Shown: piece after piece, positions 1 to 10,078 of the stretch
How positions within the stretch are numbered: position 1 is the stretch's first letter
How the letters are laid out: every line of letters begins with the position of its first letter
NCBI GenBank assembly: GCA_965229445.1
Contig: OZ245876.1
Span: forward strand, 1,674,001 to 1,738,000
Source of the DNA: Owenweeksia sp965229445
GTDB lineage: Bacteria > Bacteroidota > Bacteroidia > Flavobacteriales > Schleiferiaceae
Length of the DNA stretch: 64,000 nt
Direction of reading: 5' to 3'
Program-made: the position numbers and the translations under genes
Notes under the pieces: model-generated
What the model was told of the DNA's origin: nothing
What the model saw: only the letters and a program-made list of their open reading frames with translations
Databases searched by the model: none

Positions 1-20
1 TTGCCGCCCCAAAAAGCAAT

Positions 21-1706
21 GTGTTGAAAGAATTTAAGGCCTTAGGCCTCTCCAATCCCGTTTTAAACGCCCTGGATAGCATGGGCTTTGAATCTCCAAC
101 CGAAATTCAAAGTCGCACCATTCCAATATTACTATCTGAGACGGTGGATCTTATCGGTCTTGCTCAAACCGGAACCGGAAAAACGGCTGCTTTCGGATTG
201 CCACTCATAGAGTTGGTAGATCCTCAAGAAAATCATACTCAGGCTCTGGTGCTTGCCCCCACGCGCGAACTGGCGCAACAAATTGCCAATCAATTGGTGC
301 AGTTCAATCCTGGTGGAACCGGACTTAAGGTGGTATGTGTTTATGGAGGTGCCGGAATTCAGGATCAGATCAAGCAATTAAAAAGGGGAGCTCAGATCGT
401 GGTGGCTACGCCGGGTAGATTAATTGATTTGGCAAAGCGAGGAGCGGTGAAGCTGAATATGATTGACTACGTGGTGCTTGATGAGGCGGACGAAATGCTG
501 AATATGGGGTTTAGGGATGAGTTGGATACCATTCTGGATCAAACTCCTCAAGACAAAACCACTTGGCTCTTTTCTGCCACTATGCCCAAGGAAATAAAGC
601 AGATGGTTAGCAACTATATGCATGATCCCAAAGAGGTAAGAGTTGATAGCAAACAGCAGGTAAATGCCAATATAGAACACCAATATGCCATTATTAAGGC
701 TTCAGATAAGGTTGAGGCTCTAAGAAGGATTATTGATTTTGATGCTGAGCTGTATGGCGTGGTCTTTTGTCGCACACGCATGGACACCCAGCGGGTAGCG
801 GAAAAATTGGTAGAAACGGGTTATACCGCGGAGCCTTTGCACGGCGATTTGTCTCAAAGTCAGCGTGATGCCGTGATGAAGAGATTTCGGTCTAAAAACC
901 TTCAACTGCTTATTGCCACCGATGTGGCGGCTCGTGGCATAGACGTGAATAATCTCACGCATGTGATTCATTTTGCGCTGCCTGATGATCCTGAATACTA
1001 TGTACATCGCAGCGGTCGTACCGCCAGAGCTGGTAAAAAGGGTGTATCACTCTCTCTCATTACCAGAAATGATCAGAGAAGGCTCCGTTTTCTCGAAAAC
1101 AAACTCAAGATACAATTCTCCAAGGCCATGATTCCGGCGGGTCCGGAAATTGCCCGCAACAGAATCATTCACTGGTCGGATAAACTATTAGATCAAACTA
1201 CGGAGAAACTTGATCCAGAGGCATTTAACACTGCCAGCGAGATGCTAGCTGATCTTACCAGGGAAGATTTGATTGCCCGTTTAGTAAGTCGTGAAATGGA
1301 GAATTTGGCCAAGAGCAATTCCTTAAGCGATCTCAATGATACCGGAAAGGGTCAAACCAAGGGCAAATCAAAGAACTACCGCGATAGCTCCGGCCAGGAA
1401 GAGGGCATGTTGAGGCACTTTATCAATATAGGCAGGGTAGATAACCTCAATCCTGGTGGCCTGGTTCGATTCATCTGTGACAACACGGGAATTAAGGGAA
1501 ATGAGATTGGGCGCATAAGCCTTGAAAACAAGCATGCTTTTGTTGATATTTCGGATAAGGTAGCCGGCAAGGTGAAAAAGCTCAACGAGATGGAATACGA
1601 CGGCAGAAGTATTCGAATTAACAGAGATGATTCCGGTTCAACGCCTAGAAGAAGAGATAAAAAGTTCAAAGGGGGTAAGAACAAAAAGTTTCGCAAAAAA
1701 CGTTGA
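21..1706 (+). CDS. DEAD-box ATP-dependent RNA helicase (DeaD/CsdA-like)
   Basis: This gene encodes an ATP-dependent RNA unwinding enzyme, probably acting on structured rRNA or mRNA in the cytoplasm. Motifs in order: Q motif near residues 23-30, Walker A AQTGTGKT near 48-55, PTRELA, DEAD near 154-157, SAT near 184, and HRSGRTAR near 330-337. Residues about 460-540 look like a DbpA/CsdA-type RNA-binding domain, followed by a Lys/Arg-rich tail. The start is uncertain: the frame is open to the left edge, GTG at 21 and TTG at 24 are candidates, and a few N-terminal residues could lie further upstream. The gene converges on the DksA-like gene with no gap. The family call is firm; the exact RNA target is not known. 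Confidence 0.93.
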   Translation: MLKEFKALGLSNPVLNALDSMGFESPTEIQSRTIPILLSETVDLIGLAQTGTGKTAAFGLPLIELVDPQENHTQALVLAPTRELAQQIANQLVQFNPGGTGLKVVCVYGGAGIQDQIKQLKRGAQIVVATPGRLIDLAKRGAVKLNMIDYVVLDEADEMLNMGFRDELDTILDQTPQDKTTWLFSATMPKEIKQMVSNYMHDPKEVRVDSKQQVNANIEHQYAIIKASDKVEALRRIIDFDAELYGVVFCRTRMDTQRVAEKLVETGYTAEPLHGDLSQSQRDAVMKRFRSKNLQLLIATDVAARGIDVNNLTHVIHFALPDDPEYYVHRSGRTARAGKKGVSLSLITRNDQRRLRFLENKLKIQFSKAMIPAGPEIARNRIIHWSDKLLDQTTEKLDPEAFNTASEMLADLTREDLIARLVSREMENLAKSNSLSDLNDTGKGQTKGKSKNYRDSSGQEEGMLRHFINIGRVDNLNPGGLVRFICDNTGIKGNEIGRISLENKHAFVDISDKVAGKVKKLNEMEYDGRSIRINRDDSGSTPRRRDKKFKGGKNKKFRKKR

Positions 1707-2039
1707 TCAGCGAGCACAGTTCACGCAAAATTGACTCTGGGGAACCAGCAAGATTCTTTGCACAGGAATAGGGTTTTTGCATCTCACACAAAGTCCAAAA
1801 TCTTTTTCGCCCAACTTGGGGAGCATCACCTCCAAACCTTTAAGTTTTCTTTCGGCGGTTCTTAAAGCCGCTTCCGTAACCGAACGGTTGTTGATTGCGT
1901 CCATGCGAGAAACCCTGCCAATGGCATTCTCTGGTGCAATAGGTTTGGTTAAATCCTTATACTGTTTAATCGATTGCCTGGTTTTCTCAATTTCAGCCGT
2001 AATCATCCGGCGCACGTCTTCAATATCTCCTTGTTCCAT
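1707..2039 (-). CDS. DksA/TraR-family C4 zinc-finger protein
   Basis: A 110-residue protein with an N-terminal helical region and a C-terminal four-cysteine finger of pattern CVRC ... CVNC, as in DksA/TraR proteins. Known family members bind the RNA polymerase secondary channel and modulate transcription with ppGpp; that role here is inference. The reading frame extends 26 codons further upstream, but the ATG at 2039 (protein beginning MEQGDIED) gives the usual family length and leaves space for a divergent promoter with the cyclase gene. Its stop abuts the stop of the helicase gene. Confidence 0.8.
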   Translation of the reverse strand: MEQGDIEDVRRMITAEIEKTRQSIKQYKDLTKPIAPENAIGRVSRMDAINNRSVTEAALRTAERKLKGLEVMLPKLGEKDFGLCVRCKNPIPVQRILLVPQSQFCVNCAR

Positions 2040-2176
2040 GATAGTCAACTTAATACCGCAAGTTAGGAATTGAAGCGGTGAGTAAGCTTGAATACTTATC
2101 TTTAAGACATCAAGCATTCAGTTTCATGTCTAGAAATGGCATTAATCACCAGCTAATTAGGGCTTTTTCATTAATA

Positions 2177-4429
2177 ATGGCACGCGTGCTTTTTTTGATC
2201 CTTTTTCTGATGGAGTCCTTGATCATTTTGGGGCAAAATCACCAATCTGATTCAATGTTGAGGGCACTTCAGAACGGATCGGATACCAGTAGAGTAAAAG
2301 CCCATATTCGGTTAGCTAAAAGCTTGCACCAGTCTGGTGAGGTCGATTCCGGCCAAAAGATTAGCACTCAAGGAATTTCGCTCCTCAGGCAAGTGCGGAA
2401 GGAAAAACGGGATATGGCTGCAAGTATGTCCACCTTGTTCCGCATAAAAGCGGTTGGCTTTTACCGCAAGGGAAATATGCCTCAAACACAGGTCTGTTTG
2501 GACAGTAGCTGGCACTATGCCAAAATTGCTTCTGATAGTGCACTAATGGTTGCAGTGATCGGAGTAAGGGGAGCAGTGGCCGAGTTTCAGGGAGATCATG
2601 ATTCGGCTGTAGCCGCCTATCAGAAGGCATATGAATTCATGCTCTTAACCGGCGATACCCCCAACCAGATTCTCTACCTCAACAATATGGCAGGGGTTTA
2701 CAAGCGCCTTCAACAGTACGAGAAGGCGGCTGATATTTACAAAAAGTCATTGGCGGTATCTTCAAATGCAGGATTATTGGAGAGTGAGGCACGTTCTTAC
2801 AAGGGTCTTGGCGATATAGCTTACTATCAGGGTCTGTTTAATTTGGCTCTTGAGAATTATAGCAAGTCAGTTCCACTCTACGAGAAAGCTGGAGCCTTCA
2901 ATGGCCTAAACAATGTTATCGCAAACCGGGCCCTGGTCTATAAGGCGCAGGGGGAATATGATGCTGCATTGAAAACCTATCGTCAGACCTTGATGGGTAG
3001 TATTAAGATGGGTAAAGAGAAAGGAATGGCCGAGGATTATCAACTCATTGGTGAGATTCATGAGTTAAAGGGAAATCTTGATTCTGCGGAATGGTACTTT
3101 AATAAATCCCTTGAAATTTCTGAAAGAATAGGCTATCCCCGGGGTATTGGCAATTCAAGAGGGGTTTTAGCCCGAATTTATCGCGAGCAGGCTAAGCTGG
3201 ACGAGGCCGAAGGATATGCCCTTAGCGCGATAAAGCTATTCGAGGAACAGGAAAACGAATATCGCGTATGGCTCGCTAAAACCATCTTAGCGGATATTTT
3301 ACTGAGGCAGGGAAGGATTTCTGAAGCGCATACCCTTGCTGCTCAATGTTTTGTTAAAGGAAAGGAATTGGAAATATTAAGCTTACAGAAATCTGCAGCC
3401 GTATTGGAATATCAGGCTCTGAAGGAAAAGGGTAGGTACAGGGAAGCACTGGAAAAATTTGAAGTGGCGGATCAGTTGAAAGACAGTCTTCAGAATAAGG
3501 AACTTCGAGAGTCCGCTATACGGGCTGATCTGGAATATACCTATCAGAAAGCGAGTTTAGCAGACAGCCTCAAGGCCGCTCAGGATAGATTTGATTTGAC
3601 CCTGGCTTATCGGCAGGAAATTGAAGCACAAAAGGTTAGAGAATCCAGAATCATTGCCGCTGTGCTGTTGTTTTTAATCATTGCGATTGGTTTATTTACC
3701 CGGGTAAGATTTATTCAAAGGACCAAGCAGCGATTACAGAAGGAAAAAGACCGTTCTGATGAGCTGTTGTTAAATATTCTTCCCTCAGAGGTTGCAGAAG
3801 AATTGAAGATGCACGGTCAAAGTGAAGCCAGGGATTTTGAACAGGTAACCGTCTTGTTTACCGATTTTAAGGAATTTACTCAAGCTTCGGAAAACTTATC
3901 GGCGAAAGAGTTGGTAGGAGAAATAAATACCTGTTTTAGAGCCTTTGATGGTATCATTGAGAAACACGGAATAGAAAAGATTAAAACCATTGGCGATTCT
4001 TATATGGCTGCCGGAGGCTTGCATGAACCCCGCAGAACCGAAGTTAAGGACGTAATATTGGCCGGCTTGGAAATGCAGCAGTTCCTCGTTGAGCGTAAAA
4101 AAGTAAGGATGAACAAAAATCTTCCGGCATTTGAAATGAGAGTGGGTATCAATACCGGTCCGGTAGTGGCTGGCATTGTAGGGGTTAAGAAATTCCAATA
4201 CGATATCTGGGGGGACACGGTGAACACAGCCAGTCGCATGGAAAGTCATGGCATGGTGGGGGAAGTGAATATTTCTGAATACACCTATCTGATGGTCAAA
4301 GACCTGGTGCATGAGCAAACCGGTAAGGCATACTTTAATTTTAAAAGGCGCGGCAAGATCGAAGTAAAGGGGAAAGGGGAATTGGAAATGCTATTTGTAA
4401 CATTAAACAATGAAGACACCAACCAATAG
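2177..4429 (+). CDS. TPR-containing membrane class III adenylate cyclase (copy 1)
   Basis: A predicted cAMP-producing signalling enzyme of about 750 residues. A hydrophobic signal (MARVLFLILFL) is followed by a long periplasmic region of repeated TPR-like helices (about residues 32-455), a coiled coil, one membrane segment (about 490-512) and a cytoplasmic class III cyclase domain (about 558-735). Catalytic features visible: metal Asp in LFTDF, KTIGD, QYDIWGDTVNTASRM. The Lys of EKIKTIGD and the Asp of QYDIWG are the residues that select ATP rather than GTP in this family. Starts further upstream (ATG 2126) are possible. It is followed by a terminator and then two close paralogues. The input signal is unknown; TPRs suggest protein or peptide sensing. 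Confidence 0.85.
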   Translation: MARVLFLILFLMESLIILGQNHQSDSMLRALQNGSDTSRVKAHIRLAKSLHQSGEVDSGQKISTQGISLLRQVRKEKRDMAASMSTLFRIKAVGFYRKGNMPQTQVCLDSSWHYAKIASDSALMVAVIGVRGAVAEFQGDHDSAVAAYQKAYEFMLLTGDTPNQILYLNNMAGVYKRLQQYEKAADIYKKSLAVSSNAGLLESEARSYKGLGDIAYYQGLFNLALENYSKSVPLYEKAGAFNGLNNVIANRALVYKAQGEYDAALKTYRQTLMGSIKMGKEKGMAEDYQLIGEIHELKGNLDSAEWYFNKSLEISERIGYPRGIGNSRGVLARIYREQAKLDEAEGYALSAIKLFEEQENEYRVWLAKTILADILLRQGRISEAHTLAAQCFVKGKELEILSLQKSAAVLEYQALKEKGRYREALEKFEVADQLKDSLQNKELRESAIRADLEYTYQKASLADSLKAAQDRFDLTLAYRQEIEAQKVRESRIIAAVLLFLIIAIGLFTRVRFIQRTKQRLQKEKDRSDELLLNILPSEVAEELKMHGQSEARDFEQVTVLFTDFKEFTQASENLSAKELVGEINTCFRAFDGIIEKHGIEKIKTIGDSYMAAGGLHEPRRTEVKDVILAGLEMQQFLVERKKVRMNKNLPAFEMRVGINTGPVVAGIVGVKKFQYDIWGDTVNTASRMESHGMVGEVNISEYTYLMVKDLVHEQTGKAYFNFKRRGKIEVKGKGELEMLFVTLNNEDTNQ

Positions 4430-4430
4430 T

Positions 4431-4453
4431 CCCGCTATTGCGGGGTATTTTGT
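4431..4453 (+). terminator. Rho-independent terminator after cyclase 1
   Basis: A perfect 5-bp GC-rich stem CCCGC/GCGGG with loop TATT begins just after the cyclase stop codon and is followed by a T-rich run. It separates cyclase 1 transcriptionally from cyclase 2. Confidence 0.7.
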
Positions 4454-4833
4454 TTATGGAATCTGATTGGCCTATAGGAGATTTGAACGGAAGCTTTAAG
4501 CTTGGGCGGTATCGCGAAGCCAATGTGAGCCATACCTCTCACCATACTCCGCTTTGGGTGGCAACTAATCACGAACGGTCAGAAGGTTTATCGCATAGAA
4601 GCATAATATCGATAGGGCGCTGCAGGAAGAAAAGCTAATGGGACATTTAGGATACCAGGAAATTTCCAGGGTTCCAGACGAGCCCTCAACCGGTACCACT
4701 CATTAAATTTGTTTGGGATTAGGTCATTTACGCAGACGGACCACCGCCTTCTTTTACGCTTAGTTTTTCACTTTGTGTTCTTATTTACGCTCGCATAAAC
4801 CTTAGCTTTGACCGTCATTGAATTCAGAGTGTA
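4454..4833. other. Non-coding gap between cyclase 1 and cyclase 2
   Basis: About 380 bp without a convincing gene. A 66-codon frame at 4438-4638 starts inside the terminator and shows no recognisable protein features. The gap presumably contains the promoter of the second cyclase, but I could not identify an unambiguous one. Confidence 0.5.
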
Positions 4834-6792
4834 ATGAAGCATTTAGGCCGGCTTTTTCTGGTTTTCTTTATCATCCTAACCTACAGGGTTGAAGCACAAA
4901 ATGTGTTGGAGAAAACCGATAGCATCTATCGTTATGCTCAGGCACATCCTACTGACAGCACCAGCCTGTATGATTTAAATACCAAGCTGATTAGTATTTA
5001 TATTGACAATTCAGATACAGCAATATATTACGCTAAGAATCAGCTGTTAATGGCTAGAAGATCGGGTTGGAGAAACCTGGAGGCTATGAGCCTTATTCTG
5101 ATCGGTTTAAGTCATGAAATTTCAGGAAACCTCGATACGTCGATCAACTATTACCAAGACGCTCGCATCATTGGAAATCTCACCCGGGATACCGCTGTTT
5201 TAGTGACGGCTTATAATAGTTTAGGTCGTGTCTATTCTTTAAAAGGGCTATATGAATTGTCCATTGAAGAGACGCTCAAGGCGGTTGAACTTATTGAAGT
5301 GAATAAAAACCCTCGGAGAAATGCGTCCATTTTAAATAGTGTAGGATTAAGATTTAATGAACTAAACCGCCGGAAACAGGCCATTGGATTCTTAAGGCAG
5401 GCTTTGGCGATTAATGAAAGCATTCAGGATACTTTTCAGATAGTGATAAATGCAACGAATTTGGGAAAGACCTATCACGCAGCAGGCATCCGTGATAGCA
5501 GTATGTTCTTTAACCAAAAGGCCTTGAAGCTATCCAACAGGATTAAGAATAGATATCAGAGTATGCTGGCCTATTCTGGTCTATCAGTCAACTATTTGGA
5601 TAAAGAGGTGCTGGACAGTGCTCAATGGTGTAAGGATAGTGCCTTGGATATTGCTCATAAAATTAAAGACGCTTACCGAATCCATGAGGCTGATCTCATT
5701 CAGGGAAAGATCTATTTAAGCACAGGCAATTATCGCCAGGCCATAGTTTATTTTGAAGAAGCACTAAATTGGTTTAAAGACGCTGATTACGTTTCCAAAA
5801 CCATAGAGATTCTCGAATCACTTGCGCAAGCTTATGACCTAACCGATGATCATGAGCAGTCTTTAATCTACATGAAGCAGTTAGCAGAGCTCAAAGACCG
5901 TGTATATCTGGAGCAGCGAAACAGAGCCATGGCCCAGGTAGATATTTATCGCCAGCAAAGGCAGGAAAAAGAAACGAGTCTTCTCAATCAGCAAATCGAC
6001 CATCAGACAGGTCTTAGAAATTTGTTTATTCTGCTTGGACTATTAATGATGGTACTCCTGGCGGTAGGTCTCAACCGTTACTTATTTGAAAGAAAAACTA
6101 AGAAATTACTCGCGGAAAAGAACGCGATGATTGAATTTCAAAAGGATAGAAGCGAGCAATTGCTGTTGAATATTCTTCCTTCAGAAGTGGCTGAGGAGCT
6201 GAAAGAACACGGAAAAAGCGATGCCCGGCACTTTGAGAAGGTGACAGTCCTGTTTACCGATTTTGTATCCTTCACTGACATTTCAGCAAAGCTTACACCG
6301 AAAGAATTAGTAGAAGAAATAGATCATTGTTTCAAGGCCTTTGATGAAATCATGACCCGGTATAAGGTCGAAAAAATCAAGACTATTGGCGATGCCTACA
6401 TGGCAGCTGGGGGCTTACAGGAACAGGGAGAGGTAGCGGTGAAGGATGTAGTTTTAGCAGCGCTGGAAATGCAAGAATTCATGGAGAATTATGCCGAGGA
6501 ACTGAGAAATAAGGGACGTAAGGCCTTTCAAATGCGGGTAGGAATCCATACTGGTCCCGTTGTGGCCGGTATTGTTGGACATAAAAAGTTCCAATACGAC
6601 ATATGGGGTGATACGGTAAACACGGCCTCAAGGATGGAAAGTCATGGTGACGCAGGAAAGGTTAACCTCAGCCACCGCACTTATGAAATGCTGAAAGACG
6701 CGCCTGGTCTTGCTTTTGAAAGTAGAGGGGCACTGCCTGTAAAGGGAAAAGGGGAGATGGAGATGTGGTTTGTAACTAAGACTAACAACTAA
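4834..6792 (+). CDS. TPR-containing membrane class III adenylate cyclase (copy 2)
   Basis: A 652-residue paralogue of the upstream cyclase. It has a Sec signal peptide ending near VEAQ, TPR-like helical repeats (about residues 30-360), a coiled coil, a membrane segment (about 393-416) and a class III cyclase domain (about 466-649). It retains the metal-binding FTDF, KTIGDAYMAAGG and QYDIWGDTVNTASRM motifs, with the ATP-selecting Lys/Asp pair. It should synthesise cAMP in response to a periplasmic or membrane signal. The cyclase half is much better conserved among the three copies than the sensor half, which suggests different inputs feeding one messenger. Confidence 0.85.
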   Translation: MKHLGRLFLVFFIILTYRVEAQNVLEKTDSIYRYAQAHPTDSTSLYDLNTKLISIYIDNSDTAIYYAKNQLLMARRSGWRNLEAMSLILIGLSHEISGNLDTSINYYQDARIIGNLTRDTAVLVTAYNSLGRVYSLKGLYELSIEETLKAVELIEVNKNPRRNASILNSVGLRFNELNRRKQAIGFLRQALAINESIQDTFQIVINATNLGKTYHAAGIRDSSMFFNQKALKLSNRIKNRYQSMLAYSGLSVNYLDKEVLDSAQWCKDSALDIAHKIKDAYRIHEADLIQGKIYLSTGNYRQAIVYFEEALNWFKDADYVSKTIEILESLAQAYDLTDDHEQSLIYMKQLAELKDRVYLEQRNRAMAQVDIYRQQRQEKETSLLNQQIDHQTGLRNLFILLGLLMMVLLAVGLNRYLFERKTKKLLAEKNAMIEFQKDRSEQLLLNILPSEVAEELKEHGKSDARHFEKVTVLFTDFVSFTDISAKLTPKELVEEIDHCFKAFDEIMTRYKVEKIKTIGDAYMAAGGLQEQGEVAVKDVVLAALEMQEFMENYAEELRNKGRKAFQMRVGIHTGPVVAGIVGHKKFQYDIWGDTVNTASRMESHGDAGKVNLSHRTYEMLKDAPGLAFESRGALPVKGKGEMEMWFVTKTNN

Positions 6793-7896
6793 GAACTAAA
6801 AACTAAAAGTGAACAGTGAAAAGCTTGTGCCGTTTTACGGTACCTGCCTCGTTCTACGGAGCCTTTCAGTATTAATTAAGTTTTGGACGCTTTAATTGCT
6901 GATGACTCCTATTGCTAAGGACTAACAAAACGTCCTAAAGGGACTTTTAGCAGAGCTAGCCGACTGAAGGGCGCAATTGCGTGCGCTGCAAGCGCACAGG
7001 GCATGGAGCCCGAGAAGACGGCGGTTTGGCCTGGCCAAAAGCTCCTTTAAAAGTCCATGATTTTTGGTTCTTTTCATTAACTGAAAAAGAACATTACTAA
7101 ACCTTCTACCTCGTCTGTGCCGTTTTTCAGGGGTAATAAATTTTAAAGTAGGAAATGCTTGCTGGCGGCAGACTGGGAATAAATGGACAAAATAATAACC
7201 AAAAGCGGTCAATTCTAATCTCGCAAGATCATCTCTCAGCTGACAATATTAAGCATGAATACAGCCGAATGCCCCTAGGGGCCAGCACCCGCTGTCCCCA
7301 GTACCAAGGTAGCCAGGCTTGCGGATAAATCAAAGGCGATATTTACCATGTTGAGAAAATGTAATGGCGAAATGCGCCAGTGATATTATGGAAAACAGCG
7401 TCACCGTTGCAGTCGGGTGTGTTAAAAGTTTAGGGAATAAAACAGGGTCCGATTAGAACTAACAACTAAGAACTAAAAACTAAAAGTGAAAAGTTTACCC
7501 CGTTTCACGATGCCTGCCCTGTTCTACGGTGCTTGTGCCGTTTTACGGTGTCTGCCTCGTTTTATGAGTCTGCCCCGTTCTACGGGAGTGAAAAGTTGTA
7601 CATCCCTAAAAAATTTTGGTAAATGTGGAGCTTTGGTGGCTGCTCAAGGGTCTCAAATCCAGCCCCAGAACTATCCTATACTTTCGCAATTACAATGCCC
7701 AGCCTTTAAAACTATAAACAGACCTATTTAGAGTCCTTATAAACAACTCTTTTATAAACCAACATGGTATCCCTATCCTACAAAGCTTTAATTTGAAGCC
7801 GTCGTAGAGGATTTATGATCGAGCTGAAGTAAACCCAAAAGAAATTAGGGGTTTGTGCGGAGACTCCGTTTGTATGCTATTTAAAACAAGAACTGA
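6793..7896. other. 1.1-kb repeat-bearing intergenic region between cyclases 2 and 3
   Basis: No gene is supported here. A string of ACTAACAACTAAGAACT-type AT-rich repeat occurs at about 6780-6812 and again at about 7457-7487, each followed by short CCGTTTTACGG / CCCGTTCTACGG palindromes. Between them, 6925-7140 is GC-rich and contains a perfect hairpin GTGCGC-TGCAA-GCGCAC. A 96-codon minus frame covers the latter part but is rich in Cys, Arg and Ser and looks like a fortuitous translation of a conserved non-coding element. Frames at 7486-7731 are translations of the repeats. Confidence 0.6.
7457..7590. repeat. Dispersed extragenic repeat: AACTAAAAACTAAAAG plus CGTT(T/C)TACGG palindromes
   Basis: This block contains the AT-rich AACTAAAAACTAAAAGTG unit followed by four to five degenerate CCCGTTCTACGG-TGCCTG units in tandem. 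A shorter version of the same block lies at about 6780-6870, and inverted relatives lie at about 25225-25590. The pattern suggests a REP/BIME-like extragenic repeat of this genome, not a gene. Confidence 0.6.
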
Positions 7897-9882
7897 ATGA
7901 AGAAACGACTTCTGGGAATACTCATATCATTTTCAGCTCTTTGCCTTAATGCCCAAACCAATGTTGACTCACTCTGGAAGGTTTGGGCTAACGAGTCGTT
8001 AATAGATACAATTCGACTGCAGGCTTTGAATGAATGTATTTGGAGTGATGAATTAACACTTACTCCCGACAGTGCTCATAAACTCATCCAGGATATGCTT
8101 GCCTTAGCAATTCTAAAAGACAATAAATCTTATCAGGGCATCGCATACTTCCACATTGGTCGTTTACGTCAGAAAGAGTCAAATTATTATGCAGCCTTGG
8201 AGAATTATTTTAGGGCCTTAGAATCCCTGCGGGAAGGCAATATTGAGGGTAAAGAATATTATTTCAGAAGCACGCATTTTCAGCTGGGACAGAGCTTTTC
8301 TTCGCTGGGTCAATATCCCCAATCAATTAAACATTATTCAATTTCCGCTCAACTTAATGAAGAAATTGGTCTGAGTTCAGCCTCGGAATTGCACAATATC
8401 GGACTGATCTATTATTTTCAGGGAGAATATACCGAGGCCTTGAATCTCTTTGAAAAAAGCGCTAAGCAACATGCTGAAAATAATGATGTACACAATGAAG
8501 CTATTGCAACTGGAAATATCGGCCGTGCGTATTCAGAATTAGGAAATTACTCAAAAGCGATATTTTATTTAAATAAGAAGATAGAAATGCTGGATGAAAA
8601 AAGTCCAAGATATAATTGCGGTATGATGACTGCCCTGGCCGCACTGGGTGAAACTTATATGAAGATGAAAGATTACGACCAGGCTTTGGACCATTTAATG
8701 CAAAGTCTTGAATTCCGTAATAAAGATTCCTTTATGTGTTCTACTAAGATTCTCGAAAGTAAGATAGGCACAGTTTATAAGGAAATGGGTGAATGGGATC
8801 TGGCAATTGAATGGTGCACTAAAGGTCATGACATCGCGATAAAGACATCGCTACTTCCTTCACAACCCTTGGCCTGTGATTGCCTTTACAAGGCATATGA
8901 AGGCAAGGGAAACTATAAAAAAGCACTGGAATATCTCGAACTCATGAATCTTTTGAACGATAGCTTAGATAGAGAAGAATCTATTAAAAGTCTCCAACAA
9001 ATGGAATTTGACAGGCAAATGCTGGCCGACAGCCTGCAACAAGAAGAAGAAAAACTAAAAGTGGAAATGGCTCACCAACAGGAAGTGACCCAGAATGAAA
9101 AGGCCCGCAATTTGCTATTGGGCGGTGGGTTGTTCCTATTGTTGGCGGCATTTGGTCTTTACTCGCGGGTGCGCTATGTGCGCAAGGCCAACATACGCAT
9201 CTCCAAAGAGAAAGACCGCTCTGAGAATTTGCTGCTCAATATTCTTCCTGCCGAAATAGCCGAAGAACTCAAGGAGACAGGGGAAGCCGTTGCCCGTGAT
9301 TACGATATGGTGTCCATCCTCTTTACTGACTTCCAGGGATTCACACAAGCCAGCGAAAAGCTGAGCGCTGCAGACCTGGTGGCTGAGCTCAATGCTTGTT
9401 TCAAGGCATTTGATGGGATAGTGGAGAAGTTCGGTATTGAAAAGATCAAAACCATTGGCGATGCCTATATGTGTGCGGGAGGATTGCCCGTGCCAGATAA
9501 GAACGCTGTGAAGAACACGGTACTTGCCGGACTTGCAATGCAGACCTTTATGAGCACCCGCAAGGATAAGCGCGATGCTGCGGGTTTACCCGCCTTCGAG
9601 ATGCGCATCGGTATCCACACCGGCCCGGTGGTTGCAGGCATTGTAGGGGTCAAAAAATTTCAGTACGACGTCTGGGGAGATACGGTGAACACCGCCAGCC
9701 GCATGGAAAGCTCAGGAGAGGTGGGGCAGGTGAACATCAGCGAGGCGACTTATAAATTGTTAGCTTGCACTGAGCAGAATCGAAGTGCAAGCGGAAAAGA
9801 ACTATTCTCATTTGAAAGCCGTGGAAAGATTAATGCCAAGGGGAAGGGTGAGATGGAAATGTGGTTTGTATATAAAAACTAA
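7897..9882 (+). CDS. TPR-containing membrane class III adenylate cyclase (copy 3)
   Basis: A 661-residue third paralogue. A signal peptide (cleavage near LNAQ) precedes TPR-like repeats (about residues 40-370), a coiled coil, a membrane segment (about 403-423) and the cyclase domain (about 472-655). FTDF, KTIGDAYMCAGG and QYDVWGDTVNTASRM are intact, so ATP-specific catalytic activity is expected. The 3' half (from about 9100) is visibly more GC-rich in codon choice than the 5' half, hinting at recombination or a different history for the cyclase module. Isolated by non-coding gaps on both sides, so probably transcribed singly. Confidence 0.85.
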   Translation: MKKRLLGILISFSALCLNAQTNVDSLWKVWANESLIDTIRLQALNECIWSDELTLTPDSAHKLIQDMLALAILKDNKSYQGIAYFHIGRLRQKESNYYAALENYFRALESLREGNIEGKEYYFRSTHFQLGQSFSSLGQYPQSIKHYSISAQLNEEIGLSSASELHNIGLIYYFQGEYTEALNLFEKSAKQHAENNDVHNEAIATGNIGRAYSELGNYSKAIFYLNKKIEMLDEKSPRYNCGMMTALAALGETYMKMKDYDQALDHLMQSLEFRNKDSFMCSTKILESKIGTVYKEMGEWDLAIEWCTKGHDIAIKTSLLPSQPLACDCLYKAYEGKGNYKKALEYLELMNLLNDSLDREESIKSLQQMEFDRQMLADSLQQEEEKLKVEMAHQQEVTQNEKARNLLLGGGLFLLLAAFGLYSRVRYVRKANIRISKEKDRSENLLLNILPAEIAEELKETGEAVARDYDMVSILFTDFQGFTQASEKLSAADLVAELNACFKAFDGIVEKFGIEKIKTIGDAYMCAGGLPVPDKNAVKNTVLAGLAMQTFMSTRKDKRDAAGLPAFEMRIGIHTGPVVAGIVGVKKFQYDVWGDTVNTASRMESSGEVGQVNISEATYKLLACTEQNRSASGKELFSFESRGKINAKGKGEMEMWFVYKN

Positions 9883-10078
9883 TATGGAAAAGGGAATAGT
9901 GAGAAATCAATAACGGAATACGATAGCTAGGCTTATCATGTAAATTTCAATTTTTTGTTGTTCTTTTCCGGCTCTACTTTTCACTCTCATCTAGTTCCTT
10001 AATCCTCAACTCTAATCAACATTTCCATCAATTTTCCGTTTATTTGTTATGAAAACTCTGAGGTACTTACGGTTAAGC

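Noticed and set aside
4438..4638. 66-codon plus frame after cyclase 1
   Set aside because: It starts within the terminator hairpin and has no protein-like features.
6922..7212. 96-codon minus frame as a gene
   Set aside because: Cys/Arg/Ser-rich, no start signal and overlaps a GC-rich hairpin element; treated as non-coding.
7486..7731. 81-codon plus frame between cyclases 2 and 3
   Set aside because: It is largely a translation of the CCCGTTCTACGG repeats.
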